From NCBI GenBank assembly GCA_019636735.1, contig JAHBWY010000001.1, positions 1 to 64,000 on the forward strand: a stretch of 64,000 nucleotides of DNA, written 5' to 3'. Shown here in pieces: positions 41,998 to 51,002 of the stretch. Source of the stretch: Phycisphaeraceae bacterium (GTDB lineage: Bacteria; Planctomycetota; Phycisphaerae; Phycisphaerales; SM1A02). A program made the position numbers and the translations under genes. Numbering within the stretch: position 1 is the stretch's first letter; each line of letters begins with the position of its first letter. Below the pieces are notes generated by a model that saw only the letters and a program-made list of their open reading frames with translations, searched no databases and was not told the DNA's origin.

Positions 41998-44531
41998 GGC
42001 ATCACCTCGAAGCCGAGAGTTCCGCGCATGTCCATCGGCTGGAAGAAGACCCACACTGCGACCATCCACATCAGGAAGAGAAGCAGCGCTCCCGGCACAT
42101 GTCGCCACCATGAGAGCGGCGATCCCGTGGTGACCATGGCATGCTCGCGCTGGTCAAGCACCGACCACTCGAGACGCCGCGCGAGCGTCCAGAGGGAGAG
42201 CGCCATGCCCACGGAGAGCGCAAGCAGATTCGCGGGAAGAAGCCACTCCGGCGCGTGAGCGCAGCAGGCGTCTGACCACGCGGGTTCCTGAGTTGTGAGG
42301 CCGAGGTCACCCATGGCGCGGACCACCACGGGAGTCGCCGTCTGCCAGCTCGTGATGAAGTGAAAGAGGAAGTGCGCGAGCCAGGTGGCTGCGCCGATCG
42401 GTAGTGTCGCTATCGAGATGGCGGTCAGCGACTCCCGGAAGCGCGGCGCGGCGCGCTCGATGCGTGTGTCGCCGTCGCTGACCCGATCGCTTCGACCCGA
42501 GCGCAACCGGCGACCGACGCTGGTGATGGCCGCCGCGAGGAGCGCGAGGGCCACCGGCAGCGCGAGCATGAGCGCGACGACGGCGATGGCGGCCACCGCC
42601 CGCGGCAGGCCGGTCGTGGTCGACAGACTCGCGATGAACTCGAGCACCGGGCCGGTCATGCCCGCCGCGTTCGCCACGGCTCCCGCTGAGAGCACCAACA
42701 GCAGCAGCGCGAGGTCGGTCCGTCTCGAGAGCCGTCCGAGGCTCGATCGCCATTCATCGCCGCGGAGCTCTCCTCCGATGGGTTGCAGCATGACTCCGAT
42801 GTTGTCGTGCGGACAGGCATCGACGCAATCGAGGCAGAGGGTGCAGTCAAGGTTCCCGCTCTTGCGCGGCAGGAAGAGATCGAGCTCGCAGCCGTTGTGG
42901 GTGGCGCTCCCTCGAATGCACTCGTGCGTGGTGCACTCCGCGCAGCGTGCGGGTTCGCGCACCGCCACTGTCAACGGCGACAGGGTGCTCTGCGCGAAGT
43001 GGAACTGCCCCAGCGGGCAGACCCATTTGCAGAAGGCACCGCCTCGAGCGAGCGTGTCCACGAGGAACGCGGCGCTGAAGTAGCCGACGATCACCCACGC
43101 CGTCGCGAATGGGCTCGCCCAGAGGTCGAACGCCTCGTAGGTGATGAGCCACGCCAAAACCAGCGCGACGGCGAGCCACTTGCTGCGCAGCGCGCGAGGC
43201 CAGCGTGAGCGAGTGGACTTTGACGAGCGATCCGGGAGAAGTCGTCGCAGTGCCGCGGGCACCGCGCCGAGCGACATGCCGAGCACCGTTCCCGATCGCG
43301 CCGCCGCTGCATCGGGACCTGCTCCGAACAGGCGGACGAACTTCCTGGCCATCATCCTCGGCAGGATGAACGGGCAGCTCATGCAGAGGAAGTTCCCACC
43401 GACCAGGAGCAGCAGCACCGCCACGCCGCGCCAATGGGTCCACGGCAGTGTGCCCGCCATGTTGAGAGGCGCCTCGCGCGGTCCGAGGAAGCCATCCACC
43501 ACGATGGCGACAGCGAGCAGGAGCATGACTGCCCGAAGCGCAAGGCGCACGCCGCGACGGGCGAGGAGGGGACCCACGATCGGAACGCGCAGAAGATCGA
43601 AGCGACGCGCAGGAGCGCGGGGCGCGGCGCGCATGGGCACAAGCTGCGGCAACGAGACGGTCACCGGTGGCGGTTGCCACGCCTTCGGTCTCATCACCTT
43701 GACGAGGATGATGGCGGCGGGAACCAGGTACGCGATCGAGCCGGGGACCCACATGATTGCACCTGCCGCGGCCTGATCGCGCAGCGCATCAACGCCGAGA
43801 GCCGGCGCCGTCGCGGCGTAGGTCTCGTAGATCACGCGCGGCGCGAAGGCGAAGGTGGCCGCGATGACCGTGTTCACGAGATCCGCCACCAGCAGATAGG
43901 GCACCATCGCCCAGCGCGGCCAGACAGCTCGGCTCGGCGCCGGCGCCACCACCGGCCACCAGAAGAGGAGTGCGCCCCCGAGCAGCGTCATGTGTTCGAG
44001 GCGATGCCAGAATGGATCTTGTAGCGCGAGCTCATAGGTTGGCGGCAAGTGCCAGGCGACAAGCAGGAGGTTGAAGATGAGCCACGCGGGAATGGGATGG
44101 GTCAGGGTGCGACCTACCCGGCGCACTCCGCGCGAGGCGAGGAACGGACCGATCGCTTCGCGACGAACGCCTGCAGGAAGTCCACGCACCAGCGGCAGGA
44201 AGGGCTCTCCCATCAGGAGCAGCGGAGCCGCCACCATCGTCAGCAGCATGTGCTGAACCATGTGGGCCGAAAGCAGGAGCGGCGCGAATGCCTCGACAGG
44301 TGAGGCGAGCGCGATCCAGATCGCGAGAAGACCGCCGAAATAGCACGCGAGGCGACCCGTGGTCACACCGCGATGAAGCGCCGGCGCCGCCTTCCACCAT
44401 CCACCGGCGCGTGCATTGAACGACCGCTCACGCCAACGCACCGCCCCGCGCAGATAGAGGAGCGCCATCACGCCCAGCGCCGCGGCGAGCCACGGATCGA
44501 AGGTCCATGATTCGAGCACTCCTTCTCGCAT
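41994..44531 (-). CDS. ctaG: CtaG-type oxidase assembly protein fused to a 4Fe-4S polyferredoxin (NapH/CcoG-like)
   Basis: This 845-residue protein joins two families. Residues about 1-285 are the seven-helix CtaG/caa3-assembly domain (WTFDPWLAAALGVMALLYLRG, SAHMVQHMLLTMVAAPLLLMG, HPIPAWLIFNLLLVAWHLP, WWPV). From about 310, more helices lead into an iron-sulfur module with CKWVCPLG (about 500), CAECTTHECIRG and CTLCLDCVDACPHDNIG (about 567). The C-terminal part (about 610-845) has several more helices. NapH/CcoG-like modules move electrons or help copper delivery to oxidases, and CtaG helps CuB/oxidase assembly, so the fusion suggests a combined copper/redox maturation factor. The frame is continuous. 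It is preceded by cytochrome b/c and followed by the FixH-like gene. Confidence 0.88.
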   Translation of the reverse strand: MREGVLESWTFDPWLAAALGVMALLYLRGAVRWRERSFNARAGGWWKAAPALHRGVTTGRLACYFGGLLAIWIALASPVEAFAPLLLSAHMVQHMLLTMVAAPLLLMGEPFLPLVRGLPAGVRREAIGPFLASRGVRRVGRTLTHPIPAWLIFNLLLVAWHLPPTYELALQDPFWHRLEHMTLLGGALLFWWPVVAPAPSRAVWPRWAMVPYLLVADLVNTVIAATFAFAPRVIYETYAATAPALGVDALRDQAAAGAIMWVPGSIAYLVPAAIILVKVMRPKAWQPPPVTVSLPQLVPMRAAPRAPARRFDLLRVPIVGPLLARRGVRLALRAVMLLLAVAIVVDGFLGPREAPLNMAGTLPWTHWRGVAVLLLLVGGNFLCMSCPFILPRMMARKFVRLFGAGPDAAAARSGTVLGMSLGAVPAALRRLLPDRSSKSTRSRWPRALRSKWLAVALVLAWLITYEAFDLWASPFATAWVIVGYFSAAFLVDTLARGGAFCKWVCPLGQFHFAQSTLSPLTVAVREPARCAECTTHECIRGSATHNGCELDLFLPRKSGNLDCTLCLDCVDACPHDNIGVMLQPIGGELRGDEWRSSLGRLSRRTDLALLLLVLSAGAVANAAGMTGPVLEFIASLSTTTGLPRAVAAIAVVALMLALPVALALLAAAITSVGRRLRSGRSDRVSDGDTRIERAAPRFRESLTAISIATLPIGAATWLAHFLFHFITSWQTATPVVVRAMGDLGLTTQEPAWSDACCAHAPEWLLPANLLALSVGMALSLWTLARRLEWSVLDQREHAMVTTGSPLSWWRHVPGALLLFLMWMVAVWVFFQPMDMRGTLGFEVMP

Positions 44532-44594
44532 GCGATCGGCCGATGGCGGTGAGATCAGCGGTGCGACCGCGAGGTCGGGCGCGCCGTCAGGGAA

Positions 44595-46106
44595 TCATTG
44601 GAAGCCTCGAGCAGGCTCGGGCGCATCAGGCGTCGCCATCGGTGGCTGATCGCGGCCTGGGGAGACTTCGAGAGCGCCGGGAATCTCGCTCGCCGGCACA
44701 TGATCGGGGCGCAGCGTGGCGAGAAACGCAACAATCGCCTCGGTCTGCGCGCTCGTGAGCGTCTTGCCGTACGCGGGCATGTTGCCGCCACCCTGCTGCA
44801 CCTGACGAACAAGTTGGTCCCACGAGAGGCGCGTCGCCACTCGATCAAGCGCCGGTCCGCGCTCACCGCCGAGGCCACCAAGTGAATGGCAGTTGCGGCA
44901 CTGCGCGAACTGGATCATCGTGGCGCCTTGAAGTTCGAGCGGCGTTCTGCCACGCACGAACTCCGCCGGAACCGGAGCGCTGGTCCACCCATCCATCTGG
45001 GGCGACCATGGACTGGTCACTCCCAACCATGAGAGCGTCACGAGACCCGTGACGATGACGGCGAAGAGGACCACCACCAGCGGCCGTCGTGATGGCGCTC
45101 GCTCCCCGCGCGACGCCATGATCGGAATCAGCAGCATCGCGAGCAGCAGCACCGGCGGTCCGATGATGAGGAGCGGCGTCTCCACGGCTGGCGGCAGCAG
45201 TGCCAGCGCCGCGAAGATCCAGAGGAAGAAGAAGTCCGGCCGCGGATTGGTGTCGATGATCGTCGGGTCAGGAACACCGCCGGGTCCGAAGGGACCGAAC
45301 CACGCGGCGAGTCCGAGCATCACCAGCAGTGCAAGCCCGCAGAAGACCATGTCGCGGCGCGCCGCGTCGGGGAAGAAGGGCACTCCCGTGCGGTGGATGC
45401 GCTCCTCGTATGCGGGCTTGTAAGTGGCAGGGTCCACCACTTCGCCGGGCTTGGGCATTTCGCTGATGCCGTGGCGCAGGATGAGCATCATGTGCAAGCC
45501 CACCAGCACGATGGTCAAACCCGGAAGCACGAAGACATGCAGCGCGAAGAAGCGCGAGAGCGTCGCGCCGGCGATGATCGGCCCCCCAAGCATGATGGCT
45601 CGAAGTTCATTCCCGAAGACGGGAACCCGATCGACGATCGATGCCCCGATGCCGAGTCCCCAATAGGCATCCTGATCGAAGCGCATCACCTGCCCGGTGA
45701 AGGCAAGCGCCAGCGTGCACACCATGAGCAGCACGCCGACCATCCAGGTGAGTTCGCGCGGATACTTGTACGCCCCGTGCAGGAAGACCTGCGAGAGATG
45801 CACCAGCATCATCAGCACCATGGCGTTGCTCGACCAGCCATGGATCGCGCGGACCATCCAGCCGAAGGGGACTTCCTCGTCGATGTAGCGGAGGCTGTCA
45901 TAGGCCTCGGCAGCGCTCGGCACATAGAGCGTGGCGAGCATGATGCCCGTCGCGATCTGGATCAGGAAGAACATGAGCGTCGCGCTGCCGAAGACATACC
46001 ACCACTTCGCGCTGCGAGGGACCCGGTGGGTCATCACAGGACCGATCAACGCCGAAGCGCCGGAGCGATCCTCGAACCATGTGCGGATGCGCCGAAGAAG
46101 GCCCAT
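44595..46106 (-). CDS. Fused cytochrome b with C-terminal cytochrome c domain (quinol:cytochrome c reductase)
   Basis: This 503-residue protein is the quinol-oxidising core of a bc-type complex. Its heme-b helices carry HGWSSNAMVLMMLVH (13 residues between His) and HVFVLPGLTIVLVGLH (14 between, the b6 spacing). A subunit-IV-like part follows (about 240-370), where the Qo-site PEWY motif appears as RPDFFFLW. A soluble cytochrome c domain ends the protein (CRNCH near residue 404, later MPAYGKTLT as likely Met ligand region). Its start directly abuts the Rieske stop. The three-part fusion allows electrons to leave on an attached c-heme, suiting a tight bc-caa3 assembly. Confidence 0.93.
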   Translation of the reverse strand: MGLLRRIRTWFEDRSGASALIGPVMTHRVPRSAKWWYVFGSATLMFFLIQIATGIMLATLYVPSAAEAYDSLRYIDEEVPFGWMVRAIHGWSSNAMVLMMLVHLSQVFLHGAYKYPRELTWMVGVLLMVCTLALAFTGQVMRFDQDAYWGLGIGASIVDRVPVFGNELRAIMLGGPIIAGATLSRFFALHVFVLPGLTIVLVGLHMMLILRHGISEMPKPGEVVDPATYKPAYEERIHRTGVPFFPDAARRDMVFCGLALLVMLGLAAWFGPFGPGGVPDPTIIDTNPRPDFFFLWIFAALALLPPAVETPLLIIGPPVLLLAMLLIPIMASRGERAPSRRPLVVVLFAVIVTGLVTLSWLGVTSPWSPQMDGWTSAPVPAEFVRGRTPLELQGATMIQFAQCRNCHSLGGLGGERGPALDRVATRLSWDQLVRQVQQGGGNMPAYGKTLTSAQTEAIVAFLATLRPDHVPASEIPGALEVSPGRDQPPMATPDAPEPARGFQ

Positions 46107-46754
46107 TCAGGTCTTCTCCTCAAGCCCGGGAAGAAGGCCCGCCAGAATCTCGAGCCGACCGTTGGTCACGCGCCATTGGTGAGTGAAGAGGCCGCGTGGT
46201 GGCGGACCACTCGCGCGCGAGCCATCTTCGTAGTAGACGCCGCCATGGCAGGGGCACATGAAGAGGCGGCTCTGCTCGAACCAGCGCACCGGGCAACCGA
46301 GGTGCGCACAGTTCACATAGAAGACCTGGAAGCGATCATCGCCGAGGCTGCGCACCCAGCAAGCGTCGCGGGCTGTTTCGCCGTCGGTGGGTGCAGCGTT
46401 GGGGCTGGTGAAAGTCGCCAGGCGCGTGGTGCCTGCTGGGAACTGATCGACGGGGCCGAGGTCAGTCCAGCGCATGGGGTTGCCGCGCCGTGCGGGAGCG
46501 AAGAGCGTGCCCACGATCGGGATCGCCGCGAGCAGTCCACCAATGCCCATGAGGGCCGCTCCGGCGCCAAAGAGGAAGCCGCGACGATCACCCGCTGCGC
46601 CGCGCGCGGTGTCATCACCGGCGCGAGCGCTCTTCGGCGTGCCAGCGCTTCCCGATGGGCCGCTTGCTTCGCCATGAATGCGGAGGTCAGCGTGTCGACC
46701 GGCGCTCGGCTCGCGACCATCGCAGCAGCGTTGAGGTTTGGGCGTTTCGTTCAT
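46107..46754 (-). CDS. Rieske iron-sulfur protein of the bc-type complex
   Basis: This 215-residue protein has one N-terminal helix (LFGAGAALMGIGGLLAAIPIVGTL) after a hydrophilic stretch of about 60 residues. That stretch contains DRRGFLFG, an Arg-Arg motif suited to Tat export. The cluster loops CAHLGCPVRW and CPCHGGVYY supply the two Cys and two His of the 2Fe-2S centre and the disulfide pair. GPPPRGL follows, as in the family. It transfers electrons from quinol to the c-type heme. It lies between the diheme cytochrome and cytochrome b genes. Confidence 0.94.
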   Translation of the reverse strand: MNETPKPQRCCDGREPSAGRHADLRIHGEASGPSGSAGTPKSARAGDDTARGAAGDRRGFLFGAGAALMGIGGLLAAIPIVGTLFAPARRGNPMRWTDLGPVDQFPAGTTRLATFTSPNAAPTDGETARDACWVRSLGDDRFQVFYVNCAHLGCPVRWFEQSRLFMCPCHGGVYYEDGSRASGPPPRGLFTHQWRVTNGRLEILAGLLPGLEEKT

Positions 46755-46815
46755 GGGAGCGTCTCGTCAGGAGCAGACGGAAATCGCGTGGCCATTGGCG
46801 CCATGAGGAGAGTCT

Positions 46816-47580
46816 TCACGGGCGGCCTCCGCGACGAATGCCAGCCGGGGGCCAGTTCTCGCGGCGCTGCTGCGCAAGCCACGCGACAAGGTCATCAACA
46901 TCCGGCGGCGTGAGCGCCTCGTCGGAAGGGCGCCCGGGAAAGGGACCCGCGGCGCCGGGCTTTCCAAGGTCGGGCCGCCCGAAGATGATCGCGCTGCGGA
47001 GAGCCTGGTCGCTGACCAACTGGAGATAGAAGGGGTCGGTCACTTCACCCTCGGCGTGGCAGGAGGTGCACGATCGCGCGAAGATCGCGGCGCCGCGCGC
47101 CGGCTGACCGGCGGTGATGGGGGCGCTGTAGGGAATTGGCGACGGCTTCGCACTCGGTGCGCCCCACGCTCGACGCATGCCGGAGACGATGGCCTCGATC
47201 TCCGGCGGCGAGAGCGCACCGCCGAGATGCTGCGCGAAGGCGGGCATGAGTGTGCCGGCGGGTGAGCCCTCGGCGATCGCGCTCGTGAGTTCGGCGTCAC
47301 TCACGCTGGCGAGGTAGAGCGGATCGCGCATCGGTCGAGCGGGACCAAGATCGCCGTTGGCGCCATGACATCCGGCGCAGTTCGTGCCCCAGAGGCGCGC
47401 GAACCCGGCGGGCGTGTCGATGCCCGGGGGCGGTGGTGGATTCCAAGTCAGCGGCACGCGATCGCATGCGGCGCCCATGGCAATCACGGCAAGCGCGCCC
47501 GCGATGCCGGTGCTGCGAAGCGCCCGGCCGACCACGGCACGCACTTCGGCTCGAGGGGCTCTCATCACGCGCCGCGTCAC
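46816..47580 (-). CDS. Diheme c-type cytochrome lipoprotein
   Basis: This 254-residue protein starts at GTG 47580, overlapping the previous stop (GTGA). A signal with lipobox-like AMGAACD and a Pro-rich spacer precede two cytochrome c domains. The heme sites are NCAGCHG (about residue 69) and SCTSCHA (about 170); the Met regions are LMPAFAQHLGG and FPGRPSDEALT (less clear). It is expected on the periplasmic side of the membrane, passing electrons between the Rieske/cytochrome b complex and the caa3 oxidase encoded on either side. Confidence 0.9.
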   Translation of the reverse strand: MTRRVMRAPRAEVRAVVGRALRSTGIAGALAVIAMGAACDRVPLTWNPPPPPGIDTPAGFARLWGTNCAGCHGANGDLGPARPMRDPLYLASVSDAELTSAIAEGSPAGTLMPAFAQHLGGALSPPEIEAIVSGMRRAWGAPSAKPSPIPYSAPITAGQPARGAAIFARSCTSCHAEGEVTDPFYLQLVSDQALRSAIIFGRPDLGKPGAAGPFPGRPSDEALTPPDVDDLVAWLAQQRRENWPPAGIRRGGRP

Positions 47581-48494
47581 CGTGATTGCTCCTCAGAGCT
47601 CGCATTCGTCGCCTCGACGCCGAGGCGTTCCGGCAGCGAAAGGAACTGCATGGTCGGCACGCGATTGAAGCGCGAAATCACGAGGCCTGCGACGAGACCG
47701 AAGGCGAACTGGCTGGCGATGAACCAGGGCCAACTGATGTACTTCTCAAGCGCCGGGTTCACAATGCCAAGCGAAGCCCAGATGAGACCCGTCCAGAAGA
47801 CCGGTGCAAGGATCCCGCCGAAGAGGATCGGTCGCCTCGGCATCATCGGCAGGGCGACCGTGTAGAGAAGCCCGATGAAGAGACTCCCGATCGTGTGAAT
47901 GATCGCGGCAGTCAGGAGCCACCCCGCGTTCACTTCGCGCAACGCCTCGACCGGTGCGTTCTCGATGCCGGGAATGAAGATGCCCGCGAGGAGATTGATG
48001 GGCAGCCAGACGCTGCCTTCCATCACGATGCCCCAGAGGCAGGCGACGAACGCCATGGCTGCGCCGCCCGCGAGCCCGCCGTAGATGCCGGTGCGATAGG
48101 GGTGAATCTCAAGTGGAAGCGCCAGGCGACGGGGTCCGTGGTGGAGCTGGTGCAGGGCCTCGCGATCGAGCGCGCCCTGCGGCGAGGAGAGCGCGACCGA
48201 CCCACCGCGCGACGCGCCTGCATCCGATGCCGCATCAGCGTCGCCGGTGATGGCGCGCTGCGGAATCGGCTCCATCTGCTCGTCGGGGAAGACATGCCGG
48301 AACCATGCCACCGCGCCACCGAGCGCCATCACGACACCGACGGCGGTGACCAGCCAGTTCGTGACCAGCCCCGCAAAGATCAAGGTGATGCCTGCCGCCG
48401 CCACCATTGGTGCGCCGGTCGGCTTCGGGATCGCATGCGAGTACGGCATCTCGAATGCCTCGCCCTTGTTCGCGCCTCGGGGTGCGTGGCTCAT
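47577..48494 (-). CDS. Membrane protein with oxidase subunit-IV-like N-terminus and four-helix C-terminal domain
   Basis: This 305-residue protein overlaps the subunit III gene by ATGA. The N-terminal part (about 15-75) has two helices after HAIPKPTGAPMVAAAGITLI and ends in FRHVFPDEQ, like subunit IV of caa3 oxidases. After a linker, LPLEIHPYRTGIYGGLAGGAAM begins a second block with four or five helices, ending FIASQFAFGLVAGLVISRF. That block is not recognised with certainty. It resembles DUF1440/YagU-like membrane domains only loosely. Being locked between subunit III and the diheme cytochrome suggests a structural role in the oxidase or supercomplex. Confidence 0.75.
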   Translation of the reverse strand: MSHAPRGANKGEAFEMPYSHAIPKPTGAPMVAAAGITLIFAGLVTNWLVTAVGVVMALGGAVAWFRHVFPDEQMEPIPQRAITGDADAASDAGASRGGSVALSSPQGALDREALHQLHHGPRRLALPLEIHPYRTGIYGGLAGGAAMAFVACLWGIVMEGSVWLPINLLAGIFIPGIENAPVEALREVNAGWLLTAAIIHTIGSLFIGLLYTVALPMMPRRPILFGGILAPVFWTGLIWASLGIVNPALEKYISWPWFIASQFAFGLVAGLVISRFNRVPTMQFLSLPERLGVEATNASSEEQSR

Positions 48495-49207
48495 GTCGCT
48501 CCCCCGGGTGGCTGACGACCCACGATATAGACCGTGAAGAAGACAAAGATCCAGACGACATCCACGAAGTGCCAGTACCAGCTCAGCAGATCAACTCGTC
48601 CGTGGTCACGCTCGGGCTTCACATGACCCAGCAGGGAGAGCACCAGCGTGAGCGAGAGCAACAGCAGGCCCACCGTCACATGGAAGGCGTGGAAGCCCAC
48701 CAGTGAATAGAAGGTGGTGCCGAAGAGATTGGTCGCGATGGTGAGCTGGTGATCTCGAATGAGGCCGTTCCACTCGACGCCTGTTCCATAGAGGAAGTAG
48801 GCGCCCAGCAGGATGGTCGCCAGCAGCCAGAGTCGGAATTGCTGGATCGCGCCGCGCCGCAGCGCGTGGAGCGCCATCACGATGGTCGCGCTCGAAGAGA
48901 GAAGCGCCACGCTGTTCACGAGGACCGGCGGAAGTTCGAGCACCTGCCACGGCGTGGGTCCGCTGCGATCGCGCCCGATGTAATAGAGGTACGCGACAAT
49001 GAACGCACAGAAGAAGGCGCTTTCGGAGAAGATGAGGCACGCCACGCCCACGCGCCCGCGAGCGGGTCTCCAGGCACCATCGGCGACGAGTGCGGCTCCG
49101 CCCCCGGCCCCACCCCCCGCAGATCCGTGGTCCGGCCGAGGCGACGAGCGCACGGCTTCCCTTGACACCGGCGTTGCACTTTCGTGATGGCGGGCAGGGT
49201 CACTCAT
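48491..49207 (-). CDS. ctaE: Cytochrome c oxidase subunit III
   Basis: This 238-residue protein has six helices. Family landmarks are GRVGVACLIFSESAFFCAFIVAYLYYIG, LLGAYFLYGTGVEW, TTFYSLVGFHAFHVTVGLLLL and SWYWHFVDVVWIFVFFTVYI, the last being the terminal-helix signature of subunit III. ATG 49207 (MSDPARH) overlaps the end of subunit I by 8 bp and is chosen over ATG 49216, nine bases upstream. A hydrophilic, Gly/Ala-rich head of about 45 residues precedes the first helix. Confidence 0.93.
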   Translation of the reverse strand: MSDPARHHESATPVSREAVRSSPRPDHGSAGGGAGGGAALVADGAWRPARGRVGVACLIFSESAFFCAFIVAYLYYIGRDRSGPTPWQVLELPPVLVNSVALLSSSATIVMALHALRRGAIQQFRLWLLATILLGAYFLYGTGVEWNGLIRDHQLTIATNLFGTTFYSLVGFHAFHVTVGLLLLSLTLVLSLLGHVKPERDHGRVDLLSWYWHFVDVVWIFVFFTVYIVGRQPPGGAT

Positions 49208-50927
49208 AGTGCTCATCGGGATCCTCGGGATGCTTGCGATCCCACAGTGGCCGACGACTGGTGCAGACGGGAACCTCGTGGAAGTTCCACTCTGGCGGCG
49301 GGCTGGTGGTCGCCCACTCGAGCGTCCACGCATCCCACGGATCATCACCGCATGGCTCGCCGCGCCGCAGCGTGCGGATGATGTTCCAGACGAGGATCGA
49401 GACGCCGGCGATCTGGAGCGGCACGCCGATCGTCGAGATCAGGTTCCAGAGTTCCCACCCGCGATCGGGCTGATAGGTGTAGATGCGACGCGGCATGCCC
49501 AGCATGCCCGAGATGTGCATCGGGAAGAAGGTGAGCGTGAAGCCGATGAGGAAGATCCAGAAGGTCCACTTGCCGAGGCGCTCATCGAGCTTGCACCCGA
49601 AGGCCTTGGGGAACCAGTAGAAGATCGCGCCAAAGATGCCGAAGAGCGTGCCGCCGATCAGGACATAGTGGAAGTGCCCCACCACGAAGTAGGTGTCCGA
49701 CAACTGCCAGTCGAAGGGCACCACGGCGAGCATGATGCCGGTCAGCCCACCGAAGACGAAGAGCGCCAGGAACCCCGTGGCGAAGAGCATCGGGACATCG
49801 AAGCGGATGCGACCTCCCCACATGGTGCCGATCCAGTTGAAGATCTTGATGCCGGTGGGAACGGAGATCAGGAAGGTGCTCGCCGCGAAGAGTGCATTGA
49901 GGAAGGGGCTCAAACCCGCCACGAACATGTGGTGGGCCCAGACCCCAAGCGAAATGAAGCAGATGGCCACCGTCGCCGCGACCATGAGCGGATAGCCGAA
50001 GATCACCTTGCGGCTGAAGACCGGGATGATCTCGCTGATGAAGCCGAATGCGGGCAGGATGAGGATGTACACCTCGGGATGTCCGAAGAACCAGAAGAGA
50101 TGCTGCCAGAGCAGCGCCGACCCCTCCTGCTGCGGATTGAAGAAGTGCGCCCCGAGTGAGCGATCGAAGAGCAGCATCACCTGCGCCGCGGTCAGCACGG
50201 GCATGACGGCCAGGATGAGCACCGCGACGACGATCATCATCCACACGAGCAGCGGCATGCGCATGAGCGTCATGCCGGGGCAGCGCATCGAGAAGATCGT
50301 GGCGACGAGATTCACTGCGGTGGTCATGCTGCCGAAGCCGCTGACCATGATGCCGAGGATCCAGTAGTCGGTCGCATTGCCGCGACTGAAGCTGCGCGTG
50401 GTGAGCGGCGCGTACATGAACCACCCGGCATCTGGCGTGCTTCCGGCGCCATAGAGACCCGCCGATCCGATGTAGCTGTAGTAGAGAAGCAGCCCGCCGA
50501 AGAGGAAGAGCCAGAAGCCGAAGGCGTTGAGTCGCGGGAAGGCCATGTCCCGCGCTCCGATCATGAGCGGAACGAGGAAGTTCGCGATGCCGAGCAGCAC
50601 CGGCATGCCCACCAGGAAGACCATGGTGGTGCCGTGCATGGTGAAGAGCCGGTTGAAGGTGTCCGGCGTCAGGAAGTCGTTGACCGGGACGACCAACTGG
50701 AGACGCATGAGCGTCGCCTGGATGCCCGCAATCACGAAGAAGAAGAGCCCCGACGCGACATAGAGGATGCCGAGTCGCTTGTGATCGACGGTCACCGTCC
50801 ATTCATGCAGCCGCGCCATCAGGTCGACACGCCCGGAGTCGCGCGCGGCGCCCGGTCGACGCGTGTCGGGAACAGACCCTCCCCCGGCTGGAGTGCTTGC
50901 ACCGTGACCTGTGGAGAGTGTGCTCAT
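49200..50927 (-). CDS. ctaD: Cytochrome c oxidase subunit I (A-type heme-copper oxidase)
   Basis: This 575-residue protein reduces O2 at the heme a3-CuB site and pumps protons. Intact signatures are TMHGTTMVFLV (low-spin heme His), WQHLFWFFGHPEVYILILPAFG (CuB His and the His-Tyr cross-link), GVWAHHMF, the K-channel TGIKIFNWIGTMWGG and VGHFHYVLIGG (heme ligands). The D-channel Asp is present in IGARDMAFPRLNAFGFW. It is of complete length with 12 helices plus an N-terminal Ser/Gly tail and a hydrophilic C-terminus. It lies between subunits II and III. Confidence 0.96.
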   Translation of the reverse strand: MSTLSTGHGASTPAGGGSVPDTRRPGAARDSGRVDLMARLHEWTVTVDHKRLGILYVASGLFFFVIAGIQATLMRLQLVVPVNDFLTPDTFNRLFTMHGTTMVFLVGMPVLLGIANFLVPLMIGARDMAFPRLNAFGFWLFLFGGLLLYYSYIGSAGLYGAGSTPDAGWFMYAPLTTRSFSRGNATDYWILGIMVSGFGSMTTAVNLVATIFSMRCPGMTLMRMPLLVWMMIVVAVLILAVMPVLTAAQVMLLFDRSLGAHFFNPQQEGSALLWQHLFWFFGHPEVYILILPAFGFISEIIPVFSRKVIFGYPLMVAATVAICFISLGVWAHHMFVAGLSPFLNALFAASTFLISVPTGIKIFNWIGTMWGGRIRFDVPMLFATGFLALFVFGGLTGIMLAVVPFDWQLSDTYFVVGHFHYVLIGGTLFGIFGAIFYWFPKAFGCKLDERLGKWTFWIFLIGFTLTFFPMHISGMLGMPRRIYTYQPDRGWELWNLISTIGVPLQIAGVSILVWNIIRTLRRGEPCGDDPWDAWTLEWATTSPPPEWNFHEVPVCTSRRPLWDRKHPEDPDEHYE

Positions 50928-51002
50928 CGGTGGGTGGGCGGTGGTGTCAGCGAGTCAGCGGGTCAGCGAGTCGTTGGGGCAGCGGGGCTGTAGATCATCG
51001 GA

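Noticed and set aside
45393..46913. 506-codon plus-strand frame across the cytochrome b/Rieske genes
   Set aside because: It lies opposite two clearly conserved respiratory genes, and its protein has no domain.
50947..50973. Tandem TCAGCGAG/TCAGCGGG/TCAGCGAG between subunits II and I
   Set aside because: Three short imperfect 8-9-bp units are too little to call an operator or repeat element.
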